Assembly (NCBI GenBank): GCA_023101725.1
Contig: JALJCO010013417.1
Coordinates: forward strand, 157,689 to 221,688
DNA from: Atherinomorus stipes
Taxonomy: Eukaryota > Chordata > Actinopteri > Atheriniformes > Atherinidae
Direction: 5' to 3'
DNA length: 64,000 nt
Part shown: piece by piece, positions 32,329 to 44,535 of the stretch
Position numbering within the stretch: position 1 is the stretch's first letter
How the letters are laid out: every line of letters begins with the position of its first letter
Translations under genes and position numbers: made by a program
The notes under the pieces: generated by a model
Told to the model about the DNA's origin: nothing
The model's input: only the letters and a program-made list of their open reading frames with translations
The model's database searches: none

Positions 32329-33008
32329 GTGTACTGTAGAGGATGCATTCATGGGAATTAATCTAAAAGCTAACCAGAATTCTTAAAATTTGATTCAGAT
32401 TGAACTTTGAATTGAATTTGAATTAAACCTCCACCAATTTCAGTATAGCTGCTATACTGCCACCTCCTGGAGGAAAAGTGGAAGAGCCATCACAGGACAA
32501 CGAAAACTAAGCTGAATTTATCTACAATTCAGTTAGTTTTAGTTAGTTTTGCATTGTTCTTTGTAGTTTCTATTTCGTTTGAGTTTTTTTCCTTAATTTT
32601 CATTTTTATTTTTATTTCAGTTCACTAAATAATTTTTTCACTGCTAGCAAATTCTAATTGACTTCCATTGGAATTAGAATCGGCAACCCCCTGAACTAGA
32701 ATAACGGGATAAAATATTTAACCGTCTTCAGTGCTTAGTTGCATTCGTTCACTTGTAATGAGGCCCTATGTCAAAAATCCGAACTTCCCCTTAAAATAAA
32801 TAACCCTGCTGCGGACCAGTGGATTCCCACTTCCACATTGACTCAGGGCTCTTTCTTTCTTTCTTTCTTTCTTTCTAATACCTTTTCATTTTGCTCATAT
32901 GCTTGAATTAAAACTTCTTCCTCCTAGCAGGTGAAAAAACAGCTTTTTGTCACTAGGCTCATTTTTTTCAAATCTACATCAGATGTCTCCGTAGTTAATA
33001 ATTTTACG
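32329..33008. other. No gene; short TTTC microsatellite
   Basis: A (CTTT)n run of about 6 units lies at 32851-32876. 'aatccgaacttccccttaaaat' at 32778 resembles the TTAAGGGGAAGTT-type MITE terminus seen at 252 and may be a solo end. Confidence 0.4.
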
Positions 33009-33912
33009 AGGGATGCACAATATTGGAATTTTGGCCGATATTCGATATGCCGATATTTTAAGACTCATGTGGCTGATAACCAATATTGATACCAATATCG
33101 ATACCGAAGCTGAAAAAAATAAGCAGTCATTGCAAATAGCAGTTTTGTTATAAGTTTCTGACAGCTTGAAAATTACGGGTGGAAAAAATATCGATACACT
33201 GAAATATCACGATATTTTCATATGCCAATATCAAATCTTTATTTAAAAACGCTGTATCAATCTATTTCACTTACAAAGTCTTTCGAGATTTCATCGTTAC
33301 AAACTCTCACGATATTTCGTGAATTCTCGCAAGATTTTGTAACAGAACGATGAAATATCCCAAGATTTTTGTTAGCAAAATAGATCGATACCGCGTTTTT
33401 AAATGTCAATATGGTATCAGAATATGAAAATATCGCAAAATTCTCATAAATTCTCACAAGATTTTGTAACAGAACAATGAAACATCACGAGATTTCGTTG
33501 GTAAAATAGATCGATACTGCATTTTTAAATGTCAATATGATATTAGCACATGAAAATATTGTGAAATTTTTGTGAATTCTCACGAGATTTTGTAACATAA
33601 TGACATTTAACAAGATTTTGTTAGTAAAATAGAATGATACTGCGTTTTCAAATGTCAATATATCGCATATGAAAATATCGCAATATTTCAGTGTATCAAT
33701 ATTTTTCTTACCCCTAGCCTTTAGAAGTTTTAAAGTCTGTAAAAAAGAAGTTTTTGAAGAAGTTTTGGGGGGGGGGGGGGTTAGACTTAAGAAACAGCGG
33801 GCTGATGTTTAAATATCGTTTAAATATCGGTGGGGTGGTCAATGTCCGATATTCAGTTTTAAGGCAGATACAGGCCGATAATGATATGGTGCCAATTATA
33901 TTGTGCATTCCT
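33009..33912. mobile_element. hAT-like MITE with 'gggatgcacaat' ends
   Basis: The left AGGGATGCACAATATTGG and the right end, complement AGGAATGCACAATATAAT, are inverted repeats; the interior near both ends has 'ggccgatattcgata' words. No clean 8-bp duplication. It contains the nested element at 33177-33714 and a G run at 33769-33780. Confidence 0.7.
33177..33714. mobile_element. Nested palindromic MITE rich in 'tctcgagattttgtaa'
   Basis: The left end GGGTGGAAAAAATATCGATA and the right end, complement GGGGTAAGAAAAATATTGAT, are inverted. Internally, degenerate units of about 110 bases alternate ('aacagaacgatgaaatat', 'tagatcgatactgc'). The same family is at 5447. Confidence 0.7.
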
Positions 33913-35195
33913 ACATTTTCTTCTATCGTTCATAAAAATATGGAGACCAGTAGGATCCTGTAAAAAACATCTTCCTGCTCAAACAGACATTTTTTTGAAA
34001 ATTATTAAAGGAAAACTGGAACAGGATTCTCTCTGGATTCTTGTAGGCTACCTCAGGTATCACCACTGTCAAAGGCAGAACATTTACTGTATGGTTTTGG
34101 AGAAAATGAAGGCTGAAATATGCTCAGATTTAATGTGACTGGTTCAGAACATGTCAATAATCAGGCATAATAATCGTGACACCAACGAAACACACAAGAC
34201 CCGAGTCACCCACAGGTTCTTTATTTCAGTTATTATTGTTTCTTTATTCACAACATAGACACACAAAGTCTGAGACAGCAAATCCAGAGTATGACATCAC
34301 ATCTCTAGAAAAACAAATCCATAACCACATTTACATGTTACTCAGGATGACGTTTGACATACTCATGCATAATTCACTACAGGAATGATAAATTCTGATG
34401 GTAGTTGGAAATAACATTAAAGAGAAGCTGAAATGAAGATTCTTGTATGAAATCAAAACTCAGCAGTGCTAGCCTCCATGCATTGTTTGTAATGCTATAT
34501 AGCTACATATGCTAACATTTACTACATAACATCAGAAATGTGTCAGAGATCATTTCTGTTTCCGTTTAAACTCAATGTTTGGTCTACGTTAAACCTTAAA
34601 ACTATTGCTGCTGCTTTTGGTCGACCTGTTTTTCTTTTATAAGGTAAAAATTTACATTTGAAGCTGAACCTTTAATCCCAGTCAGCATCTAGACATCATG
34701 TTCCAGTTCAGCCTTAGTTGTTAGATTATGAGGCTAAAATGTTGTCAAATGAATGCATCAACAGATATAGCACCATAAAGACCAACCAGAACCAGAATTG
34801 TTACAGACAGAACTTTATAGAAATACCACCTAGATCAACAGTGACAAGCCTTTTCTCATCTGCATATCATCGCCATCTCCATCTTGGCTTTCAGGCACTA
34901 AAACAAACACACAACAGGAAGTTTTTCCGTGTTTCCACTTTTTCCTCATTTCCAGTTATTTCTGCTACTATTTACCTTCTATCCTCACAAACCAACGCCA
35001 ACTCAGCCGCAGCAGAAAGATCTTCTTTCTTTATTCCAGACATGTAGGACCATTATTTTTCTGCTTTTCAGACACACAGAGCTTTCTGCTCACTTGTTTA
35101 TCTTTGGCTGCTCCTGATGGGATGTTCCCATCAATTTAAGCTCTCTGATTGGTGGAAAGTTTGACAGGTAGTGCATGCTGAAAACTCCTAGGTCA
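33913..35195. other. No gene seen
   Basis: AT-rich intergenic sequence. The longest frame (109 codons at 34718) has no domain or codon signature. TTTATT words on the plus strand are not enough to call a 3' UTR of a minus-strand gene. Confidence 0.35.
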
Positions 35196-35912
35196 AAAAT
35201 AACCCAGAAAATTGGGTTATTTTTTGACCCAACTTTTGGGTTAAATATTTGATCCAGAAGTTGAGTTATTTTGACTACAATGTTGGGTTATTTTAACCCA
35301 GAAGTTGGATTATATTGACTACAATGTTGGGTTATTTTAACCCAGGAGTTGGGTTATATTGACTACAATGTTGGGTTATTTTAACCCAGAAGTTGGGCTA
35401 TATTGACTACAATGTTGGGTTATTTTAACCCAGAAGTTGGGTTATATTGACTACAATGTTGGGTTATTTTAACCCAGGAGTTGGGTTATATTGACTACAA
35501 TGTTGGATTATTTTAACCCAGAAGTTGGATTATATTGACTACAATGTTGGGTTATTTTAACCCAGAAGTTGGATTATATTGACTACAATGTTGGGTTATT
35601 TTAACCCAGAAGTTGGATTATATTGACTACAATGTTGGGTTATTTTAACCCAGAAGTTGGATTATATTGACTACAATGTTGGGTTATTTTAACCCAGAAG
35701 TTGGGTTATATTGACTACAATGTTGGGTTATTTTAACCCAGAAGTTGGATTATATTGACTACAATGTTGGATTATTTTAACCCAGAAGTTGGGTTATATT
35801 GACTACAATGTTGGGTTATTTTAACCCAGAAGTTGGATTATATTGACTACAATGTTGGGTTATTTTAACCCAGAAGTTGGATTATATTGACTACAATGTT
35901 GGGTTATTTTTG
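35196..35912. repeat. 44-bp minisatellite with internal palindrome, about 16 copies
   Basis: The unit 'gttgggttattttaaccc' plus 'agaagttggattatattgac' plus 'tacaat' (44 bases in all) repeats about 16 times with single-base variants. Each unit contains GGGTTATTTTAACCC, a 15-base near-palindrome. The array ends 'gggttatttttgacc', a word common at the ends of a fish DNA element, so the array may be an expanded part of a transposon. Confidence 0.93.
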
Positions 35913-36335
35913 ACCTCACACGTGCACCTCTGAGGACAAAAAATAAAGCCCCTGAAATCCCAGGACTCGTAGGGCCCCAGAATTTTTTTTTTAGCTCATT
36001 TTGCCAAAAATTCCCAGCATATGGTCTCGGACTTGTCAACCCCACCCCCTTTTGTAAATTTTGTCCAGATCGGTGCATTTTTTTCCCTACACGATCTACA
36101 GCCCCCCCCCCCCTTTAAATATTTTGTTGGGCCCCGGCGTGGACTGTCCCTGGGGCACTGTCCCTGTGGGAGGCTGTCCACGGGGCCTTTCACAATCAAT
36201 GGGGTTAATATATTAGGGAAAGACCCCATGTTAAGGGATTGGAAGTGGGCATAGCCATATTTTGCTCATAAATGCACCAAATTTTATAAAACATTACTGT
36301 TGCTCTATGGCCACGCCCACTTTCAGCACCTAGAG

Positions 36336-36548
36336 CAGGGTTTCTCAATTCTGGTCCTCGGGGACCCCTGCCCTGCATGTATTCCAGGTTTCCAACTCCA
36401 CCGTACCTGATTCAGATCAACTCAATTGCTCATCAAGTTCTTTGCATGCTGCTAACGAGCCATTCATCTGAGTCAGGTGTGTTGAAGTAGGAATATCTTG
36501 AAAACCAGCAGGGCGGGGGTCCCTGAGGACCAGGATTGAGAAGCACTG
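36336..36548. mobile_element. 213-bp hAT MITE, exact target duplication
   Basis: CAGGGTTTCTCAATTCTGG and the inverted end CAGTGCTTCTCAATCCTGG bound the element; ACCTAGAG is duplicated exactly at 36328-36335 and 36549-36556. Confidence 0.93.
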
Positions 36549-36556
36549 ACCTAGAG

Positions 36557-38144
36557 CTTCACCGCTCTATCCCTGTCCTAGAGCATCCAAGAGACATGAG
36601 ACTAATGTCTTCTAATTCGGGGTGTCACTCCAATCACAGAGGTGCCATTTTCGGGTCAACAATCCCTCTACGGGGCCTTTTGTGACCCCAGGTTCACAGA
36701 GCTAGGGTTAGGGTTACAGTCCCATGGTAATGGATTGGAAGTGGACAAACACAGTGTCAATCTATTTTCATGGGGTCAGAGAGGCCTTTTGTACAGGCTC
36801 CCGTAGCTAAGTGCTAAGTGCTAGGGGGCTGAAAAATTCCAGTCGACCCTTGCCCCCCTTGATCAGCCCTGCCAAGTTTCAGCCCAATCCAAGGACGTTG
36901 AACTTTTGACCCCCCGACAGGATTGAGGTCAAAATGTCAAAATTTCAGCATTCTCGGACCTGCACCAAACTCGCACAGCACACTCCCCTGACCCCAAAGG
37001 CCCATTGGTTCGGTTCTCGGAACCTGAGGGCCCCTCCTCTCCAAGCGGCAGTCCTACAAGGGAAGTGATCAAACGGATTGCTGCTGGATGCTCAGTCTCC
37101 ACATGTCAATTTTATAACTTTTAGCTGAGTTCAAAGTGGACAAAGCGTCCACCATCAATCCTTTTTAATGGCCGGGCAAAGCTTCATGGACGTACCCTCA
37201 GCCTTCCGCCGCAGGCTCCAGGAAGCAGAGGCATGGGGCAGGGAAAGTGCATGTGGATGCTCATGCACGTTTCTGTGCTTGTGCACGTGCCCAGCCCTGT
37301 ACATGCACGTACAGGGACTCTGCATGCTAAAATAGTCAAATTTTAGCATGCCAAGTGAGCTCTCAGTTTAAATAGTGTTTAAAAACAGAAGCGGGGGAAT
37401 GGACTCTGGATTCTACCTTTTAACTGAAATGGCCAATATTAAAAACCCAGAAAATACTGCATGTCTATGTATACGTATGAGATGAGATAGTTATCTGTTA
37501 AGATTTGTGTACTAATACACAGATCTGCATAATCATTGTAAGTAGTGCATTAATAAATAAAAATTGCAAATTCTGATCTAAGTAAATTCATGTAGAAAAT
37601 GTTTGGTGTGTATTTTGTCTGTAGGAATCCGATTTCAGAGCTGCAACATGAAGTTGCAATATGAAGGTAAATTTCTGGCTCATTCATTCTGAACATGATA
37701 AAACTTCCATCATCACATTAATGGTTTCACAGAATATACGTATAGTTTCACATTCATATTGTAATTGTATCCCAACATTAATTATTTAATACATAATTCA
37801 GACTCTGATCCTCCTACAACATAGCTTTCAGGATCCAACATGAAGTCCATTTTATCTTCTATGGTGACCAGACCAGAGTTCTGTCCTGCAGGGTCATTTA
37901 TGCTCGACGCAGAAGACAGAAGCGCAGACAGATGGACAGTTTCCTCCGTTGTCTGCGTCGGTTACGTGCGTAATTTGGTGCTTTTTTGAGGGGCTTGTTG
38001 CTCCCTCACTTGACACAGAAGACAGAGCAATACCACCGGAAACCGCGGGGTCACTGTTGAGATGTGTAGCTGATACGCAGCCAGTGAATGGAACAAACCA
38101 GAGAAGAAGAACAGGAACCAGAAGATAAACAACACATAGGCCGT
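36557..38144. other. No gene seen; repetitive-looking sequence
   Basis: 36600-37080 resembles an old dispersed repeat (GC-rich with runs such as 'tttcagcccaatccaagg') but no termini were identified. 37600-37670 has exon-like AG/GT edges around 'gaatccgatttcagagctg', with no supporting frame or partner exon. 37230-37330 is rich in 'tgcacg' words. Confidence 0.35.
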
Positions 38145-38290
38145 ACCGTACCGTCTTCTCCCGTTTATCCGGGGTCGGGTCTCGGGGGCAGCTGTCTAAG
38201 CAGGGAAGCCCAGACTTCCCTCTCCCCGGCCACATCCACCAGCTCACCCGGGGGATCCCGAGGCGTTTCCAGGCCAGCCGAGAGATGCAG
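38145..38290 (-). mobile_element. LINE 3' fragment
   Basis: The plus strand reads 'cttctcccgtttatccgggg' and 'ttcccaggcc'-type words; the complement encodes SRLAWKRLGIP and later a CPRDPTPDKREK-like tail, which is a widespread C-terminal piece of a fish non-LTR retrotransposon. The fragment is short and frameshifted; clade not assigned. Confidence 0.55.
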
Positions 38291-38461
38291 GGCCAATTCC
38301 AACTCCTATATTTAACCTCAATTTTACCCCTCAAGCTCAACCCTCAATCTTAGCAGCCCTCAAAACTAAGAGTTAAAGGTTATTTTGTGACTCAGACGTC
38401 TTCAAACTGTGGGGGGCAGCATTACACCAAAGTGGCTTTCAGTCTGTCAACTCAGAAGGAG

Positions 38462-38510
38462 GAGAAGAAGAAGAAGAAGAAGAAGAAGAAGAAGAAGAAG
38501 GAGGAGGAGG
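38462..38510. repeat. (GAA)n microsatellite
   Basis: About 13 GAA units followed by GGA units. Confidence 0.93.
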
Positions 38511-38552
38511 TCCAGGAAGTATTTACTTTATTTACGTTTATTTGCACCTGGT

Positions 38553-39037
38553 GCAGCCTCTAAATAACGCATTATCTACCACAAACTGCTTCATTTCACC
38601 GATGCTGTGTTACGAAACATTAGTCGGACCCCCCTGTGAGCTCGAAGCGGCTTTTTTGTGGTGATTCATTCTTATTTACAGACATTTACTTGTTATGGTG
38701 TTGCATAATAGTGTTGTCATCAAAGCCCCCCCCCCCCCCCCCCAGTAAAAATGTCTGTAAATAAGGATGAATCACCACAAAAAATGAAGCCACTTCGAGC
38801 TCACAGGGGGATCCGACTAATGTCTGGTAACAAATCATTGATGAAATGAAGGAGTTTGTGGCAGATAACACCTTATTTAGAGGCTGCGTGCGGTTGCCCC
38901 ATCACTTCCATTATATCGGACATACGCTGATCTGAAGAAATTCAAGTTGCACCAAAACTGTCTGGGTGAGGAAATGAATGTATTTCATGCTAGAAATAAG
39001 GTCCAGGTTGAAAAAAAAAAAAGAAGTTCCCCTTTAA
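38553..39037. mobile_element. TTAA-type foldback MITE, second copy
   Basis: An inverted repeat around a C run at 38727-38744: 'gcctctaaataacgcattat' left versus 'tgttatctgccacaaactcc'-type sequence in complement right, and 'tttacagacattt' versus 'aaatgtctgtaaa'. The right end has the CTTCCCCTTTAA terminus at 39037. The left outer arm is missing. It belongs to the family that starts at 252. A solo copy of the last 50 bases lies at 39178-39226. Confidence 0.8.
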
Positions 39038-39226
39038 AGAATTGATGAAATGAAGGAGACTACCCTGCCTCCGGCATTTTACTGGATGTACACCGAAGGG
39101 CGACTTAACATACAGTAATATCTTCCCAAGGAGTAAAAGTGATGCAGAAACTTTACCGGTGAGTAAATGTACGTATAAACTCCTAGAAATAAGGTCCAGG
39201 TTGAAAAAAAAGAAACTTTCCCTTAA

Positions 39227-40041
39227 GTCTTTTGTCATTTGGACATGTCATCCACATTCTTGTAAATTTACGACTTTATTCTTGTAAAATAACTTTTTCT
39301 TGTAAAAATTGATTTTTTTCCAGTAATATTACGACTTTATTCTCAAAGTCTGTAAAAAATTCTCCTCTTAATGTGGCCCTAATACTCGATTGTAATAACC
39401 CAACAACTCATCATCTGACAGGATTATTCTCTCCATCTTCTTTGTCACTGCAGAAGATTTTATAAAGTTGATCACTTTCTACATGCTTTCTTTAGAAATG
39501 CTTTGACATTCAGCAAAGTTCCAATTAAAGCCTTATGTTTCATAAGGTTAAACAGACTTTAGTTGCATGATCAGGTAGTGGAACAGATTTATTTTCCCCT
39601 TCATGGATAATATCTGAGACCTACAGTATTTTTGACGGTAAACTCAGTCAGAATGAAAAAAAGAAACTGAAGTTTGCCATCAGATTTGTCATTTTTTCAA
39701 AGTGATAAACTTAAAAAAAAAACAAAAAAAAAAAAACAGTTTTACACTAAACATTTTATATGTGGATTTACTCACACCAGAGTTTACACGTGTGAAAAAG
39801 TGTTTGCCCCCTTCCTGATTTCTTACTGTTTTTTTAATGCATGTTTTTCCCAGAACTTGTGACTTGGATATCCTCATTGGTCTTGCTGCAGGTGGGTGGG
39901 CGTCGAGGGGGTCATAGTCATGTGACTTCTGTGAAGGATCCTGAGCTCTAAAACAGTAAAAGAAAACAATCTTAAATACAAAATAGAATTCAAGTAGAAG
40001 TTATACAGATGCTGAAACTTGCTGTTTTTACAAGATACTAA
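39227..40041. other. No gene; transposon edges
   Basis: 39255-39350 has 'tttacgactttattct' tandem-like words of a common fish repeat. 39788-39850 matches the end of the Tc1-like element at 42598 ('gtgtgaaaaagtgtttgccc'). Confidence 0.45.
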
Positions 40042-41075
40042 GGGCCCGATTTACGAAAGGTTTGCGCTTTTTAAAACGGGCACTATCGTCATTAGGAATT
40101 TTAAATAAAATAAATTCAACAAAAAAAAAAATAAAAAAAGTAAAAAACTTTAAAAAAACGAAAAGAGATAAAAAAACGCACGCAATAATCTGCAGAGCTG
40201 ATTTACAAAGCAGGGCAAAAGGAGGTTTGCGCCTGTTAAGGGGAAAAATAGCACCGCTGTCCTTTTTGCGCATCTGCTGCAGATGAATATGCAAACTGGG
40301 CGTTTCTGCCAGAAGGCGCAAAATATTGTGAGGAGACGATGCAAAACCTCAGTTTAACACGCGCAATGTGATCTATTAACCGTTCAACGGAAAGCGGGCG
40401 CAAAAAATTGTGTGTAATTTAGCACGTCTGAAAAGCAGGTATAACTGGCATTTATAACTATAATGGCTGAAAGATGCTGCACACAGGACTGCAGATATCG
40501 GGTCAGAACCGGTTCTGCTGCAGGACTGCAGACATCGGGTCAGAACCGGTTCTGCTGCAGGACTGCAGACATCGGGTCAGAATCATTTCTCATGATGTGT
40601 TCAGGCGACACGTCAAGTTTTCATCATTTAATTAAATAACAATCAACATCACTGTTAAACACGGTTATTCTAGACATGAACCAGAACATCTGCAGCTGCA
40701 GCATCATGGTAGTTAAAGCTGACATTATTTATGTCTTTTTATTTTCTTTTACTTTTTGCCAATGGCATATTTTTAAATTAAAATCATCTCCTGCTCCTCC
40801 ACGCCGCAGCGACTGCTGCTGCTGTTCTGAGGTTGCTTTCCTGCGTGAAGTTGGCCCCCACCCCACAGAAAACTCAGTGAAAATAACAAGTCTGTCGCAC
40901 AAACTATTGATACTACTTTTTACTGAGTTTTGCATGGGGTGGGGGGCAATTACGCAGGTCCCGCGCCTGGAATTGTGCTAAAGAGCGCGCAGTCTGTGCG
41001 TAAAATTAGATCATCTTTACCAGCGTCTCGTTATCCATGTCCTTTAACTGGCCTCTTCTTACGACCCACAGGAAA
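40042..41075. mobile_element. Harbinger-like element, partial copy
   Basis: It begins GGGCCCGATTTACGAAAGG after TAA and matches, in reverse, 57480-58397 of the complete copy. It breaks off at the poly-G block at 41076. It contains a 46-bp tandem unit at 40488-40575 ('gactgcagacatcgggtcag'), which is fewer in the other copy. Confidence 0.75.
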
Positions 41076-41116
41076 ACCGGGGGGGGGGGGGGGGGGGGCT
41101 CCCCCCCCGCCTTCCT

Positions 41117-41156
<40 letters not shown>

Positions 41157-41280
41157 AGGCGGGCTCCGGGGGGACACGGGGGAAAGGGGCGGGGGGGAAC
41201 AAAAGGGGGGAGAGGGGGGAAACCCCGGGGGGGAAGGGGGGGGGGAAAGCAAGGAGGAAGGGGGGAAAAGAAAAAAACAG
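41076..41280. other. Poly-G/poly-C low-complexity block, suspect sequence
   Basis: Runs of about 20 and 40 G with C blocks and 'ggggaaagg' steps make up the whole stretch. It interrupts a transposon copy that continues normally elsewhere. The frames of up to 119 codons through it are compositional. Confidence 0.7.
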
Positions 41281-41524
41281 TATAAATAATTTTCCAGAAC
41301 AACTCAAGCTTTTCCAGGACATTTGACACTTTTTTTCCATGTGTTTTCCATGACTGGAAAATTGTTCAATCATTTTCCAGGTTTTCCAAAATACGTGGGA
41401 ACCCTGACTATACATCAACTACAAGTCATGTCAGAAAACAAAAAGCAATGAAATATTTTTTTTTTCACTTTTTTATATTATTGATTGCTTGATTGTTTGT
41501 TTATTTAATCTCAAGCACCTTGGT

Positions 41525-42350
41525 TGGTGCCCAGCCCTCATGGGGTTATCAGACACCATCAAATTATCATGATGGTCTTCCTGCCATGTCATGCCACTCT
41601 CCTACTCACTAATCAGCTTTATTTTTCTCACCTGTCTGTTCCCTTCTTGATTCCCTGCCTCACCTGTGATCCACACTATTTAAGTTCTCTCACGTTTCCT
41701 CTTACCTGCCAGATTGTCGAAAGCGCTAGTTCCCGTATTTAGCTCCACATTGATGTCCCTGGTTTCTGCCCTCCTTGCCCTGCCCTTGTTGGATCCCTTG
41801 GCTCGACTGATCTCCTGGACCCTGACCTATGCTTTGTCTCTTGGATTGTCCTCTGCTGAACCCTCCTGCATAAGTAGCCTGCCCTCTGCACTATTCTTGA
41901 CCTATCGCCTGAATTCTGACCAGATGTGTCAAAAATAGAAGTAAAAGTAGTTTTCAAGTACAAACCCTGCCATGTTTTTGGATCTGCAAGTACATTTAGA
42001 ACAGCTGTTTTCACTAACGAGCTCATCTACCTGGGAGAGGAGCTAATTAAACCCAGCTGGTTCAGTGATTAGTTGGAAAAACTGCCGGACAGGGTTTCTA
42101 CTTTCTACTTCTACCCAATTTTTGACACCTCTGATTCTGACGAAGCCTCTGGATTTGCGGACTTGTACCCCCTGACAGGATCTCTGTTTCAGGACCGGAG
42201 ACGAAGCAGAGACGAAGCGGTGACGAAGCAGAGACGAGGCACCCTCCCTGACTCCTGCCTATTACAGCACCACTGTACAATAAATGTGTGTGTGTGTGTA
42301 TGGCTAAATTTCTGGGTCCTCAGTGTGTTCCCCTGACACAAATATACAAT
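41525..42350 (+). mobile_element. Solo-LTR-like unit
   Basis: The stretch has the composition of fish gypsy-type LTRs (many CCTG/CTGCC words), a TATA-like 'ctatttaag' near 41677 and AATAAA at 42279-42284 followed by a TG run. A 213-bp hAT MITE is inserted at 41921. Ends and target duplication were not resolved, and no internal retrotransposon genes flank it. Confidence 0.5.
41921..42133. mobile_element. 213-bp hAT MITE, exact target duplication
   Basis: CAGATGTGTCAAAAATAG and the inverted end CAGAGGTGTCAAAAATTG, flanked by ATTCTGAC at 41913-41920 and 42134-42141. Confidence 0.92.
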
Positions 42351-42597
42351 ATAATAGCCGGCAATATACAGAACAAAGCATGACATAATAAAATCCTATG
42401 AAAATTTAGAGATACAGAGATAGTAGTTCATCATATGGGATATAAAATACTTTGCCGCAGATACCAGGCCTTTTCCACAAATTTTGCCAGAACAAAAACA
42501 TCTTTTTCAACCAGCCAGCACAGAATCTCCGTTTCATGTTTCCAAACTCAGGATTTTTAACTGACTTGATTCAAAAAGAGAATTTCTTAAATCACAG

Positions 42598-44535
42598 TAC
42601 AGTTGTGTGAAAATGTGTTTGCCCCCTTCCTGATTTCTTACTTTTTTGCATGTCAGTCACACTTAAATATTTGAGATCATCAAACAAATTTAAATATTAG
42701 ACAAAGATAACACAAGTAAACACAAAATGCAGTTTTAAATGAAGGGGTTTTTTTATTAGTAAGGGGGAAAAATCCAAACCTCCATGTCCCTGTGTGAAAA
42801 AGTGATCTTCCCCTAAACCTAATAACTGGTTGTTCCACCTTAGCAGCAACAACTGCATCAAGCGTTTGTGATAACTGGCAGTGAGTCTTCTACAGCGCTG
42901 TGGAGGAATTTTGTTCCACTCATCTTTGCAGAATTGTTGTAATTCAGCCACATTGGAGGCTTTTCCAGCATGAACCGCCTTTTTAAGGTCATGCCACAGC
43001 ATCTCAATGGGATTCAGGTGGGGGCTTTGACTAGGCCACTCCAAAGTCTTCATGTTGTTGTTCTTAAGCCATTCAGAGGTGGACTTGCTGGTGTGTTCTG
43101 GATCATTGTTCTGCTGCAGAACCCAAGTGCGCTTCAGCTTGAGGTCACCAACAGATGGCCGGACGTTCTCCTTCAGGATTTTTTGGTAGAAGCAGAATTC
43201 ATGGTTCCATTTACCACAGCAAGTCTTCCAGGTCCTGAAGCAGCAAAACAGCCCCAGACCATCACACTACCACCACCATATTTTACTGTTGCTATGATGT
43301 TCCTTTTCTGAAATGCCGTGTTACTTTTACGCCAGATGTAATGGGACCTCCACCTTCCAGAAAGTTCCACTTTTGTCTCGTCAGTCCACAGAGTATTTTC
43401 CCAAAAGTCTTGGGGATCATCAAGATGCTTTCTGGCTAAACTGAGACGAGCCTTTATGTTCTTTTTGCTCAGCAGTGGTTTTGGTCTTGGAACTCTGCCA
43501 TGCAGCCATTTTTGCCCCCCAGTCTCTTTCTGATGGGGCAGTCATGAACACTGACCTTCATTGAGGCAAGTGAGGCCTGCAGTTCTTGGATGTTGTTCTG
43601 GGGTCTTTTGTGACCTCTTGGATGAGTCGTCGCCAAGGGGCAAACTCCGCCTCAGAACAGTGAAGCTCGCTTACGTGTTGTAAATAGTGTAATCCTCCCT
43701 TCATCCGCTAGGGGCTGGCTCCAAGAGCGAGCAAATCCCCATAGACTCCCATGTTAAAAACGCCGACTTCACAGCAGAAATAAACAGGTTTACAGCCTGG
43801 TTCAAAAAATCATTTTAGGTTTATTAGGTCACGTTTACCTTCATGTCAACTGTGAGGGGGTGAATTTTTTTATAACTCATTCGTTTAGATGTTATTTATT
43901 CTTCAAATTACACATAATTAAGGGCGTATCCTTATGATTGACATGCGGCAGACCGGAAGCTCCGCCTGCCGACCGGAGGCTCCTAGTTAGCTCCTTCTTT
44001 GCTCTTAATAAGGTCTCAGTTTGTTACAGAGTCGCACAACGGCGGTGTTTAGTCAGCGAATTGCAAGTCTAAGCATGTCTTACCTTAACCATGCCGCTTA
44101 GGGGGCTTGTCTTTGTTAGCTCCTCTTAGTTTCGTGTTAGCTCAGTTAGCGTTTAGCCCACAGTACGTCAGCTTTCAATCATTTGCCCCGCGGCCGCGCT
44201 GTGCCCATTTTAGGATTTTCCTGGAGTGACGACGTACATGACACGGCAAGATGGCGACGGTAAGACACGCCCACCTGGCTTCACATTTCTCTATTCAGAA
44301 GAGACCGGAAGCTACGTCCAGTAATTATATACAGTCTATGGTCGTCGCTGTGCTCTTGGGGTCATTTTGGTGGGCTGGCCCCTCCTGGGAAGGTTCACCA
44401 CTGTTCCATGTTTTCACCATTTGTGGATAATGGTTCTCACTGTGGTTCTCTGGAATCCCAAAGCTTTAGAAATGGCACTTTTTCACACAGGGCCATGCAG
44501 GTTTCCCCCCTTACTAATAAAAACCTTTATTTAAA
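42598..44535 (-). pseudogene. Tc1-like transposon, broken transposase, with an inserted element
   Basis: The 42598 end TACAGTTGTGTGAAAATG and the 44470-44535 end ('tttcacacagggccatgcag') are the inverted ends of a fish Tc1-like family. On the minus strand two frames survive: 43370-43173 with YGGGSVMVWGCFAASGPG, and 43053-42697 with WPSQSPHLNPIEMLWHDLKK, the Tc1 DDE region including the last acidic-motif helix. Frame breaks separate them. A 707-bp element sits in the N-terminal part at 43634-44340, and 44535 runs into an A tract. Confidence 0.9.
43634..44340. mobile_element. 707-bp insertion with exact 8-bp duplication
   Basis: GTCGTCGC is duplicated at 43626-43633 and 44341-44348, bounding a segment that begins CAAGGGGCAAACTCCG and ends ATATACAGTCTATG. 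Terminal repeats are minimal (CA...TG). The 8-bp duplication favours a hAT-type or other 8-bp-target element. No coding frame over 60 codons. Confidence 0.85.

Noticed and set aside
34718..35047. 109-codon plus frame
   Set aside because: No domain, atypical composition, AT-rich intergenic context.
36700..36722. 'agggttagggtta' as interstitial telomere repeat
   Set aside because: Only about two units, within expected chance in this sequence.
37625..37667. Small exon-like segment between AG and GT
   Set aside because: No neighbouring exon, frame or similarity supports it.
41006..41418. Proline- or glycine-rich frames up to 119 codons
   Set aside because: Produced by a poly-G block that is probably poor sequence.
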